Source of the DNA: JAJFFW01 sp965263375
GTDB taxonomy: Bacteria > Pseudomonadota > Alphaproteobacteria > Caulobacterales > Parvularculaceae
DNA length: 64,000 nt
Direction: 5' to 3'
Assembly: GCA_965263375.1 (NCBI GenBank)
Contig: OZ253669.1
Coordinates: 124,001 to 188,000, forward strand
This document shows, in pieces, positions 8,062 to 15,693 of this stretch. The number at the start of each line of letters is the position of its first letter. Within the stretch, counting starts at the first letter, position 1. Both the position numbers and the translations under genes were made by a program. Below the pieces are notes generated by a model, which made no database searches, had not been told where the DNA came from, and worked only from the letters and a program-made list of their open reading frames with translations.

Positions 8062-8619
8062 TCACTTACCGGGATTAGGCGCAACGCCCCGTGCGCCTAA
8101 AAATTCATGAATGGCCCGGCGCACAACGTCGCGGGGCGCCATACCAAGCTGCGCCGCGCCGCGGTGCAACCTTTCAAAAGAACGCCAATCCATTCGGAAA
8201 GTAACCGCAATCATCGGGGGAGAATAATCAGACGCCGTAAAACGCGGCGCATATTGGGCGTCTGGGAAAGCCCCGCCAGCATTCGCCCCGTCCCCCGACG
8301 ATAAAACCGCAGACGCCCCAACAGAAGAATCCCGTTGCGCGGATGCCGCGAAAGAATTTTCTGCAGCCCCAGCCGGGTGACGGGCCATCAGGCCATCATC
8401 ACCAGATTGAGCGGCGGCGCGATCCGGCTGCACGCGTCCTTCATTTTGTTCTTGGGACGGCTTCCAAAGCGCGGGTTTATGAGCATAGATTTTAGCGCCG
8501 GGCCGGGTGATCACCCCATGGCGGGAACGCGACAGCAGATCAGCGGTAAGCGAAGCAAAGCTCCCGCTATCATTTGCGGCTTGGTCTTGAGATTTTTGGG
8601 AAGATGATATCTGTGCCAA
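8062..8619 (-). CDS. Ribbon-helix-helix partner of orphan ParA
   Basis: The C-terminal 45 residues (MIAVTFRMDWRSFERLHRGA onward, ending near RAIHEFLGARG) look like a ribbon-helix-helix DNA-binding domain: a short strand then two helices. The preceding ~130 residues are low-complexity, rich in Ala, Ser, Gln and Gly, and probably disordered. No ATG is well placed. I chose TTG at 8619 (LAQISSSQK), 22 bases after the ParA stop and preceded by AAAGG; a more distal start overlapping parA is possible. Being directly downstream of a ParA-type ATPase suggests a ParG/CopG-like centromere- or operator-binding adaptor, but that is inference. Confidence 0.65.
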   Translation of the reverse strand: MAQISSSQKSQDQAANDSGSFASLTADLLSRSRHGVITRPGAKIYAHKPALWKPSQEQNEGRVQPDRAAAQSGDDGLMARHPAGAAENSFAASAQRDSSVGASAVLSSGDGANAGGAFPDAQYAPRFTASDYSPPMIAVTFRMDWRSFERLHRGAAQLGMAPRDVVRRAIHEFLGARGVAPNPGK

Positions 8620-8641
8620 GGGGTCTCGCGCGCCTTTACGA

Positions 8642-9364
8642 CTATTGCAATACAACAGAGCGCCGACCAAAAGGACGCGCAGTAAAAGCGGCCATCCGCG
8701 CTTCCGCCGCCGCGGCGCGAGACGCTGCATCAATCCGGTCAAGCCGTTTTTGCAGATAATCCCAAAGCCCAGAAATTTCTTGCGCTGACTGGCATTGCGG
8801 GTCGATTTCCATGACCGTTCGCCCGTCAATCATGCTCGCCGCAAAATCAACCCGGTTATGGATCGTGACAGGCGAGACAACCCCATGTTGCGACAGCGCA
8901 ACAGCCGCTTCAGCCGTGATGCGCGCCTGGGGGTTAGCCGCATTCAGCACAAAGATTAAAGGCTTGCCATGAGCTTCAGCAATATCAATTGTGGGTCCTA
9001 CCGCACGAATATCATGCGGGCTTGGCCGCGTCGGCGCGACAACAAGGTCAGCAAAACTAACCACTTGTGAAATCGCATGGGTGACGGATGGCGGCGTGTC
9101 TATAATAACGAGGCCAAACCCATCCGCACGCGCCTGATCTAAATCGTGCAGAAGATTAGAGTATACCGACTGTATGAAGGCTGGTTCTGGCGCACGGCGA
9201 GCGTTCCACCATTTCGCCAAGGAAGCTTGTGGATCTGTGTCAATAATTGCAACAGGCCGCGAACTGTCGCGTGATGCCTCAACAGCTATATGCCCGGCTA
9301 GCGTTGATTTGCCGGATCCGCCTTTTTGAGACGCGAAAACAATAACCCGCATAGACGCAAACAT
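8642..9364 (-). CDS. Orphan ParA-family ATPase
   Basis: A ParA/Soj/MinD-type P-loop ATPase of about 240 residues with deviant Walker A KGGSGKST (residues 14-21 from the ATG at 9364), IIDTDPQASLAKWW and the Walker B-like LVIIDTPPS. It lacks an N-terminal helix-turn-helix, so it resembles the short type Ib ParA proteins that pair with small RHH proteins. It is not the chromosomal ParA (that is at 47291-48127 next to parB) and lacks MipZ-like features. ATG at 9352 is an alternative start. It may position a plasmid-like locus, chromosomal site or protein cargo; the RHH gene just downstream favours DNA. Confidence 0.85.
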   Translation of the reverse strand: MFASMRVIVFASQKGGSGKSTLAGHIAVEASRDSSRPVAIIDTDPQASLAKWWNARRAPEPAFIQSVYSNLLHDLDQARADGFGLVIIDTPPSVTHAISQVVSFADLVVAPTRPSPHDIRAVGPTIDIAEAHGKPLIFVLNAANPQARITAEAAVALSQHGVVSPVTIHNRVDFAASMIDGRTVMEIDPQCQSAQEISGLWDYLQKRLDRIDAASRAAAAEARMAAFTARPFGRRSVVLQ

Positions 9365-9532
9365 GTAAAGCCACACCGCCTTTGATCATCCGAACCTGTG
9401 GCTGATCATGGCGCCATCGTCTTTACCGATCGCGAAAATACAAACAAAAATTTAATTCAAAAAAAATGCGCTGGAAGCCGCCAAAATACGCAAGGCGGAC
9501 AACCAACGCATGATCGGTATGCCACATACAAT

Positions 9533-9547
9533 TTAAAAGCTAATTAA
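9533..9547. promoter_or_regulatory. CtrA-type box (TTAA-N7-TTAA) upstream of orphan parA
   Basis: TTAA at 9533-9536 and 9544-9547 are separated by exactly seven bases, matching the CtrA consensus. The surroundings (about 9440-9600) are A+T-rich and contain further TTAA tetrads, including TTAA-N6-TTAA near 9571-9583. The site lies about 170 bases upstream of the ParA start and downstream of the DUF2336 stop. Function is inferred from motif and position only; A+T-rich DNA produces such motifs by chance. Confidence 0.35.
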
Positions 9548-9619
9548 AAACAACGTAAAATTGCATTCATTAAAGACTTTTAAATGACTAATCATGGCTA
9601 GTCTGTAATGAGATTAGTT

Positions 9620-10822
9620 TCAGATCTCACCAAACTCGTCATGCACATTAAGCAAGGCGGCAAACCGACCGATGCGCGGGTTGCCCTTCCAATCCCAATA
9701 GCGCAAAACTGCACGTGAAAAATCACGCGCGATCATATCAAACACAGCGAGCACATCATCGGCGCGTTTCGTCGAGCCATTATCGCTCATCGCTTCAAAA
9801 GGCTCGATAAAAGCGTAAAAATCCTCGCGCGATAGCCCAAGCGCCTTGCATAAGACCGCAAACGGTTCGCCGCCTTCATCCCGCAAAATCCGCCCTGCAA
9901 GCGCTTTCGAAACGCCAGCCACAATACTAATCGCTTCAATCCGTTCAGGGCTTGGGTTGCGATAAGAAGCCGCGAGCACTTTTTTCACGACTTCCATCGG
10001 CACATTTTCGCCATTAGCACCGCGCGGTCGGCGACGGCGTTCGCTCATCTCTAAAAGCTCTACAACAAAGGGGTCAGCGTCTTTTTGCCTTAGAACACTC
10101 GCATATAGATCGCGAAGAGCGTCTTGGATCACGCCGCGGTCCATCGCAAAGCGCGTCAATATACGCCGGCGGCGTTCCCCAGAGACCCACCAAAACATCA
10201 TAAAACCATAACAAGGTTCTAATTCCCGGCGTTTTAGCAATAGCCCCTGCATCTCCAAATCATCAGCAGAGCGCTCAACCAACAGCTCAATTGCAAAGGG
10301 CGACAAGTTTACTTCAGGTCGGCGCAGAATAGCCAACGCCGTTTCCGCCTCGTTCGCTTCGATCAAAACATCAATCGTCGCACTCGTGATGTCATAGCGC
10401 GCCGCGATAAGACGGCGATGCACCGCATCACCAGCCCGCGCCGCTTCAATCAGCAAGGGCTCCGATATCGCTTCAGCGCCCTGCAAGAAAGGCGTCGCCT
10501 CTTCAGGGTCGCCGCAAATAAAAGCCCGCGCGAGGGCTGGCGGGCAATCCGCAAGCCGCGCCAGCGTTTTAGCGATCTCAACACGCACCTCAAGGTCAAC
10601 ATGCTCAGTTACCTGAAGCAGCATATCACACGCTAAAGAACGCTCATTGGAAGAAATCTTACCCTTGGGCAACACAATGATATTGCATAAGCGCCGCGCT
10701 ATCGTCACCCGCTCACTTACCGAAGCTTTTGGTGTTAAGCCCATGGCCGCGTTCTCGCCAATATCTCCTTGGGGAACCTCAACCGAGGGAGCGAGTGGAT
10801 GGGATGATGCTAGCTGGTTCAT
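9620..10822 (-). CDS. DUF2336 domain protein
   Basis: A 400-residue, mostly helical cytoplasmic protein. The central part (from about residue 45, with repeated short helical hairpins such as VDLEVRVEIAKTLARL) and the RILTRFAMDR region fit DUF2336, a HEAT-like alphaproteobacterial family of unknown function. There is no signal peptide or membrane helix. ATG at 10822 opens the frame at MNQLASSHPLAP, with a probably disordered first 30 residues. It is transcribed toward the orphan parA but separated from it by about 250 A+T-rich bases. Confidence 0.75.
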   Translation of the reverse strand: MNQLASSHPLAPSVEVPQGDIGENAAMGLTPKASVSERVTIARRLCNIIVLPKGKISSNERSLACDMLLQVTEHVDLEVRVEIAKTLARLADCPPALARAFICGDPEEATPFLQGAEAISEPLLIEAARAGDAVHRRLIAARYDITSATIDVLIEANEAETALAILRRPEVNLSPFAIELLVERSADDLEMQGLLLKRRELEPCYGFMMFWWVSGERRRRILTRFAMDRGVIQDALRDLYASVLRQKDADPFVVELLEMSERRRRPRGANGENVPMEVVKKVLAASYRNPSPERIEAISIVAGVSKALAGRILRDEGGEPFAVLCKALGLSREDFYAFIEPFEAMSDNGSTKRADDVLAVFDMIARDFSRAVLRYWDWKGNPRIGRFAALLNVHDEFGEI

Positions 10823-11157
10823 AAAGCGCCTAATCGTAAGGGGTTATTTGTCGCTAACCCTTGTTTTACCAACCCATCGTTAACGATGACTTGCCGAAGC
10901 AAAACCATTTCTTAGTCGCTAAGCAATGCGCAAAAAGCCCCAGAAACACATAAAAACAATGACTTAAAGCCTGAGCTTTCACCCTTTAGATCCGATTTGC
11001 CTTAAAACTGATATGCAGCCGAAACGACACCGTCGGCGCCGATCTTTTTACTGAAATTTTTTAACCTTAATAAACTCTTCAAAGGCGTTTTCACGCTTTA
11101 GGACCAGCCGCTTTGCTGTTATAGACGTCTCATAGCAATTTGCGGGGTTGGTAAATT
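10823..11157. promoter_or_regulatory. Divergent, palindrome-rich promoter region
   Basis: The gap lies between the divergent DUF2336 and lipoprotein genes. It contains GGGTTA-N8-TAACCC (10841-10860), a perfect 14-base palindrome CATCGTTAACGATG (10875-10888) and CTTAG-TCG-CTAAG nearby. GTCGCTAA occurs twice. These could be operators, but no regulator can be named. No gene is seen here. Confidence 0.4.
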
Positions 11158-11481
11158 ATGGCTGTCTTGAGTATTTTTTCGCGTATCGCGCTCGTAGCAA
11201 GCGCCACCACATTGATCGCCGCATGCACCACACCAACCAACGAAAATGGCGTCCCTTTAACGGAAAGCCCAAGCTATCAAGCTGGTTATGGCGATGGCTG
11301 CGCAAGCGCTACGGAAGAGGATAAAAGCTTTTCCACAAAAAAGGTGCGCGACGCCTATTTGTTTGACAATGACCGCGCCTATGCAGCGGGATGGCGCCAG
11401 GGTTATCTTTCCTGCGGTGACAAACGCCCAGAAAATGAGAGTAATGGCGGGCTGATCCTCGGCGAAGAAAGCCGGTATTAA
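11158..11481 (+). CDS. Small conserved lipoprotein
   Basis: A 107-residue protein with a lipoprotein signal: hydrophobic N-terminus then LIAAC with the lipidated Cys at 23. The mature part has YQAGYGDGC at about 40-48 and YAAGWRQGYLSC at about 79-90, a pair of similar motifs each ending in Cys that may form a disulfide in the periplasm. No function is known to me. The stop is followed by about 200 bases before the flippase gene. Confidence 0.75.
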   Translation: MAVLSIFSRIALVASATTLIAACTTPTNENGVPLTESPSYQAGYGDGCASATEEDKSFSTKKVRDAYLFDNDRAYAAGWRQGYLSCGDKRPENESNGGLILGEESRY

Positions 11482-11680
11482 CCGCTTTTGTTTAAAGGTT
11501 TAAGCAAGCGCTAATGCCCGGTCCGGCGATACGCCAGGCCGCATTGGCGCCGCTTATGCTTTATTTCCAATAGCATGAGACATGTTTCGCATGGCCCAAG
11601 GCGGCTTGGTCATACCGGCCATACCGTTCAGTTGGACCGCCCAGTCGACCGTATTACGCGACCGCTATTGGTGATCAACA

Positions 11681-13255
11681 TTGAGTCAAAAAGACCAACA
11701 AATTGAGGCCCCTAACGCCGATATGTCACGCCTTAAGAGCGATGTCGCGAAAGGCGCAGGCTGGATCGTTGCGGCTCGATTTGCGGTGCGCATGCTCGGC
11801 GCCATTAACACCATAATTGTCGCCCGGATTTTAGCGCCTGCGGATTTCGGACTTGTCGCAATTGGCGTAACCGCGATGCAGCTTCTGCAAGGTTTTAGCG
11901 AGGTTGGCGTGGGTCAAGCCGTTATCCGCTTTAGAAATGCGGGACGGGATGATCTTAACACTTTGTTCACCCTATCGGCCTTGCGCGGAATAATCGTCAC
12001 GTTGTTGCTGATTGCCGCCGCGCCCTTCGCGGCGAATATTTTTGATGACCCTCGCGTGTTTTGGGTGTTCTTGGGGGTCGCGCTTTACCCCCTCGCCCTT
12101 GGGTTTATCAATCCCCGCTTTTTTGAGTTTGAACGGGATTTAGATTTTTCTAAGGACTTTATCGTTTCAGCCGGCAATAAACTTGCGGGCGTCGGCGTAT
12201 CGATTGCAATCGCCGCGATATTTAAAAGTTATTGGGCGATCATTTTGGGTCTTGTTACCGGCGGGTTTGTCCAATTGATCCTCTCCTATGCGATGCGCCC
12301 ATTCCGCCCGCGGTTCACATTTGCGTCCCTTGACAAAGTCTTCGCTTTTTCTGGTTGGCTTGCCGGGGTTAGTTTTATGGCGGCGCTGAACAATAAGCTT
12401 GATGCTCTTATTGTTGCGCGCACCCTTGGGGAGGATGACGCAGGTGATTACTATATCGGTCTTCAGCTTGCGGATTTATCAACATCTGAGCTAGCCAGCC
12501 CGATCGCACGCGCCATTTACCCAGGCTTTTCAAAGCTTCAACAAAAAGCCGAAGCCATGCGTGCCGCATTCCTGCAAGGGGTGGAGGTGATGGCGGCGAT
12601 CGCGTTGCCGGCCGCCGTTGGGTTTGCGTTTATCGCGCAAGATTTTACCGCCTTAATATTAGGCGCAAAATGGTCAGAGGCCGCCATGGTTATCGCTATC
12701 GTCGCGCCTGCGGTGGGATTGCAGACCCTTTTTGCCGCGACCCAATATTACGCCATGGCGCAAGATAAAACGAAGTTCGTCTTCTACCGCGAGGCGGCGT
12801 TTTTTCTATTTCGTACACCCATTTTTATATGGGCCTCAATCGAATATGGCTTGGCTGGGGCGGCTTATGCGTGCGCCTTCACGTCCGTCGTTCATTGCGG
12901 CCTAAATTTGAGCCTATATGCGCGCCTTTCCGGCGACAGTTTCTGGCGGCCCTTATGGGCGGCGCGGCGCAGTCTTTTTGCGGCCCTGGCAATGACGCTT
13001 TACTTTACAGAATTGCGCCCGCTCTTTTCCGCCGTTGCGCAAGCACCCCTTTTTGTCCGCATAGGGCTGGATATTGCAGCTGGCGGCGCTGTTTTTGTCG
13101 CCGCGCAAACCATTGCTTGGCGCGCGGCTGGCGCGCCGGATGGGGTCGAGCGATCTGTTATGAATTTCGCGATGCGCACCATCAATAGGAACGTCGCGGA
13201 AAACGGCGGGGGTTTAAGTAACGAGCTTGAGCCGTTGCCGGTCAAAAACCCTTAG
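11681..13255 (+). CDS. Polysaccharide/lipid-linked oligosaccharide flippase (Wzx-like)
   Basis: A 524-residue polytopic membrane protein of the MATE/MOP superfamily, polysaccharide-transporter branch (COG2244-like). It starts with AKGAGWIVAARFAVRMLGAI and has LAPADFGLVAIG, both characteristic of lipopolysaccharide/exopolysaccharide flippases. It should move a lipid-linked glycan across the inner membrane, but no glycosyltransferase genes lie beside it, so the substrate is open. The longest frame begins with TTG at 11681; ATG at 11723 (MSRLKSDVAKG) is a reasonable alternative. Its 3' end overlaps the convergent DUF2794 gene by 42 bases. Confidence 0.85.
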   Translation: MSQKDQQIEAPNADMSRLKSDVAKGAGWIVAARFAVRMLGAINTIIVARILAPADFGLVAIGVTAMQLLQGFSEVGVGQAVIRFRNAGRDDLNTLFTLSALRGIIVTLLLIAAAPFAANIFDDPRVFWVFLGVALYPLALGFINPRFFEFERDLDFSKDFIVSAGNKLAGVGVSIAIAAIFKSYWAIILGLVTGGFVQLILSYAMRPFRPRFTFASLDKVFAFSGWLAGVSFMAALNNKLDALIVARTLGEDDAGDYYIGLQLADLSTSELASPIARAIYPGFSKLQQKAEAMRAAFLQGVEVMAAIALPAAVGFAFIAQDFTALILGAKWSEAAMVIAIVAPAVGLQTLFAATQYYAMAQDKTKFVFYREAAFFLFRTPIFIWASIEYGLAGAAYACAFTSVVHCGLNLSLYARLSGDSFWRPLWAARRSLFAALAMTLYFTELRPLFSAVAQAPLFVRIGLDIAAGGAVFVAAQTIAWRAAGAPDGVERSVMNFAMRTINRNVAENGGGLSNELEPLPVKNP

Positions 13256-13567
13256 CACCTGCGCTAAATCAGCCCCGCGCTTCAAAATAGCGCCGCTCAT
13301 CGAAACAACGACCCATGCGCCTTGTTTGCGGGCTAGTTTTGGGTGTTTTTCAATACGATAGAGGGGCGCCTCTGACGCACGGCGGTAAATGGAAAAGACA
13401 GCAGCGTCTTTAAGGCTATCGATGGCGTAATCTTTCCAATCGCCAGCAGCAACAAACTGGCCATAAACCCCCAAAATGCGGCTGAGTTCTGCGCGAGAAA
13501 ACGCCACCGGTTGTGGTGCGCGCCGTCCATAGGACGAAGAGGACTGAGAAGGCGTCGTTTGCGTCAT
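13214..13567 (-). CDS. DUF2794 family protein
   Basis: A 117-residue cytoplasmic protein matching the alphaproteobacterial DUF2794 family: FSRAELSRILGVYGQFVAAG, then DWKDYAIDSLKDAAVFSIYR, then PLYRIEKHPKLARKQGAWVV and LAQVLRVFD. Function unknown. ATG at 13567 (MTQTTPSQS) is preferred over ATG at 13579 because a GGGGGAT stretch lies upstream at a workable distance. It is convergent with the flippase gene and overlaps its last 42 bases. Confidence 0.85.
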   Translation of the reverse strand: MTQTTPSQSSSSYGRRAPQPVAFSRAELSRILGVYGQFVAAGDWKDYAIDSLKDAAVFSIYRRASEAPLYRIEKHPKLARKQGAWVVVSMSGAILKRGADLAQVLRVFDRQRLKLVT

Positions 13568-13976
13568 CACTTTTATCATCCCCCGGGCGCAAGCAATTTA
13601 CAAGCATAGAAAAGCCTTTGCCATGATTTTACGGCAAAACCCATATAGAAAAAGGTTCATTTTGAATTCGAACTTAAAATGCGGGCAGGTTAACAAATCG
13701 TAAAATTGCCTTAATTGATCCCATTATCCGCCCCAATCAACAGCGATAGTGTAATCGTCGGGCGGATGCGGTTAGCGGGATTTTCCGGTTTTTCAATCGC
13801 CCCCCAGCCCCCGGGAGCCCTCTTGTTAGCCCCCGCATCTCCCGGCCCTCCTTATTTTAGATCGACCCAAGCGTGCAAACAAATCTAGCGCGCCTGTGAA
13901 AAACACGGCATGACAAACATACGCTGCGCTGCTTTTAAACCAGCGTATCTCGCAAGTTTTAACCGTCATCGCCGAT
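13568..13976. other. Intergenic region between DUF2794 and AEC transporter
   Basis: No gene seen. It holds a near-perfect 24-base palindrome at 13658-13681 (arms CATTTT and AAAATG around a TTCGAA centre) and a small hairpin TTTGCC/GGCAAA near 13617-13638. A C-rich stretch lies at about 13800-13850. Promoters for the divergent genes on both sides should be here. Confidence 0.4.
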
Positions 13977-14918
13977 ATGTCTGTCATTATCTCCAGCGCA
14001 CTGCCCATTTTCAGCGTTATCGCCATCGGGTTTTTATTTGGACGATTGGGCTATCTTAAGCATAGCGACACGATTGGGCTTAATCGTTTCGCGTTTGTCT
14101 TTGCGATGCCCATGGCGCTTTTTGGCCTAACCGCGCAAACAAGCCTTTTAACAACACAGAACCTTACCTTTGGCGCGTGTTACGCCTTCGCCGCTCTAAC
14201 GATGATGGCCGTCGCTTTTGTGATTGCGCGGCGGATTTTCGCCCTATCCCCCCAAGACGCGGGAGGCTTTGCCCTGGCGAGCGTTCTTGGCAATGCTGTT
14301 TTTTTGGGACTTTCAATCGCGCTCACAATTCCCGGCTGGGCGGAAAAATTCGCCGTCGCCATAATCTTTGAGTGGACAGTGGTTTTAACAATCGGCGCTT
14401 ACTATATGAGTTCAGCGCAAGAAAACGAAAAGAGCATCTTTGACGGCTTAAAAAAACTGACCCGCAATCCACTGATTATCGCAATCCTTGCTGGGATAAC
14501 ATATTCCACCATTTCTTTATTGTTGACTGGCCAAAGCGTGTTGCCCGCCCCGATCGCAAAATTCACCGGCTTTGCCGGCCAAGCGGCGGGACCTGTGGCG
14601 TTGTTTTCCCTTGGCGTATTCCTCGCAACGATGAACGCGCCGCCGGCTAGAACCTACGCCCGCGAGATCGCTGTCATTTCTTTCATAAAACTGTTCGCAA
14701 CACCGTTGCTTCTGGCGTCGACACTCACCCTAGTCGGCATGGGCGAAGCAGAATGGATTGGCCCGGCGGTGTTGTTCACCGCTATGCCAACAGCGGTCGG
14801 CGCCTATATCTTAGCGAGCGAATATAAACATTATACGATGCAAACTGCGGCAACGATCCTTGTGACGACAACGATTTCCGTTATCACCGTTAGCATGATT
14901 TTGATGTTGTTTGCGTGA
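13977..14918 (+). CDS. AEC (auxin efflux carrier) family transporter
   Basis: A 313-residue membrane protein with about ten hydrophobic segments. The N-terminal LPIFSVIAIGFLFGRLGYL and LNRFAFVFAMPMALF and the C-terminal AMPTAVGAYILASEY are typical of the AEC/malonate permease family (COG0679). Members export or import small organic acids; the substrate here cannot be told. It is monocistronic, with no associated enzymes. Confidence 0.85.
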   Translation: MSVIISSALPIFSVIAIGFLFGRLGYLKHSDTIGLNRFAFVFAMPMALFGLTAQTSLLTTQNLTFGACYAFAALTMMAVAFVIARRIFALSPQDAGGFALASVLGNAVFLGLSIALTIPGWAEKFAVAIIFEWTVVLTIGAYYMSSAQENEKSIFDGLKKLTRNPLIIAILAGITYSTISLLLTGQSVLPAPIAKFTGFAGQAAGPVALFSLGVFLATMNAPPARTYAREIAVISFIKLFATPLLLASTLTLVGMGEAEWIGPAVLFTAMPTAVGAYILASEYKHYTMQTAATILVTTTISVITVSMILMLFA

Positions 14919-15148
14919 CGCGAAACGTACCCTATTTACCTTGCTGAATAGGATCACCTTTAACAGATCCTGCTTGACAATTGATCATCCCGGTTTTAGC
15001 ACACTTTTCGGGTTGAGACGCCCGCCGCTCGCCAGGGCCTTCCTGAAGGCAAAGATCTCCCAGTTAATCACTGCGTTTGATATGTTGCCAACCTCAAATG
15101 GTCAGCGGTAATGCGAGCCCCCTAAATGACCGAAATTGGATGGTTACG

Positions 15149-15589
15149 ATGACCTTACGTATACAAACGAAGGGCGAAGCAAAAGCGCGCGCACGAATCT
15201 ATAAGGCCCAGCTTGCTTTTAAAGGGCAAACAATTACGCACTCCGCTGCGCTAGAACATGTTGCAAAACAGTCTGGCTATCGCAATTGGAACGCCATGTC
15301 CGCGCGCCTGCCTAATTCTCTCAACACGCCTTTTAGGTTGGGGAATCGGGTGACGGGCGCGTATATGAAAAAGTCTTTTCACGGAAGGGTTATCGCCTTG
15401 CGGCGGCTGCAAAATGGCCGTGCGCACGAGATAACTGTTGAATTTGATAACCCGGTTGATGTTGTTCATTTCAACAGTTTTTCAAATCTCAGAAAACGCG
15501 CAAGGGTGGTGGTTGCCCCGAGCGGCGTCTCAGTTTTGAAGACCAGCGACGGCGCGCCTTATATGGTTGTTACGCCTGATCTTCATTGA
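15149..15589 (+). CDS. Glyoxalase-related small protein
   Basis: The N-terminal half contains AKARARIYKAQLAFKG and SAALEHVAKQSGYRNWNAM, the short motif called glyoxalase-related (Glyoxalase_8-type). The C-terminal half (from about residue 60) has a basic beta-rich segment with EITVEFDNPVDVVHF. Enzymatic activity is not established for this family. The frame is open to 15077, but ATG at 15149 (MTLRIQTKGEA) with GGATGG upstream is the likeliest start; ATG at 15140 is equally in frame. A strong hairpin terminator follows the stop. Confidence 0.65.
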   Translation: MTLRIQTKGEAKARARIYKAQLAFKGQTITHSAALEHVAKQSGYRNWNAMSARLPNSLNTPFRLGNRVTGAYMKKSFHGRVIALRRLQNGRAHEITVEFDNPVDVVHFNSFSNLRKRARVVVAPSGVSVLKTSDGAPYMVVTPDLH

Positions 15590-15645
15590 TGCGGGCAAAT
15601 AATTGATGACGCCCCACACAGGTGGATGGGCTTTTGACAAATGAT

Positions 15646-15675
15646 AGCAACGCGAAGTTCACTTTTCGCGTTGCT
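15646..15675 (+). terminator. Hairpin terminator between convergent genes
   Basis: Arms AGCAACGCGAA and TTCGCGTTGCT form a perfect 11-base-pair stem with an 8-base loop, followed on the plus strand by TTACTTTTTT. It ends the glyoxalase-related transcript and could also act on gyrB, whose stop is just beyond at 15694, though the T-tract is on the plus-strand side. Confidence 0.75.
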
Positions 15676-15693
15676 TTACTTTTTTGCAGGCGC

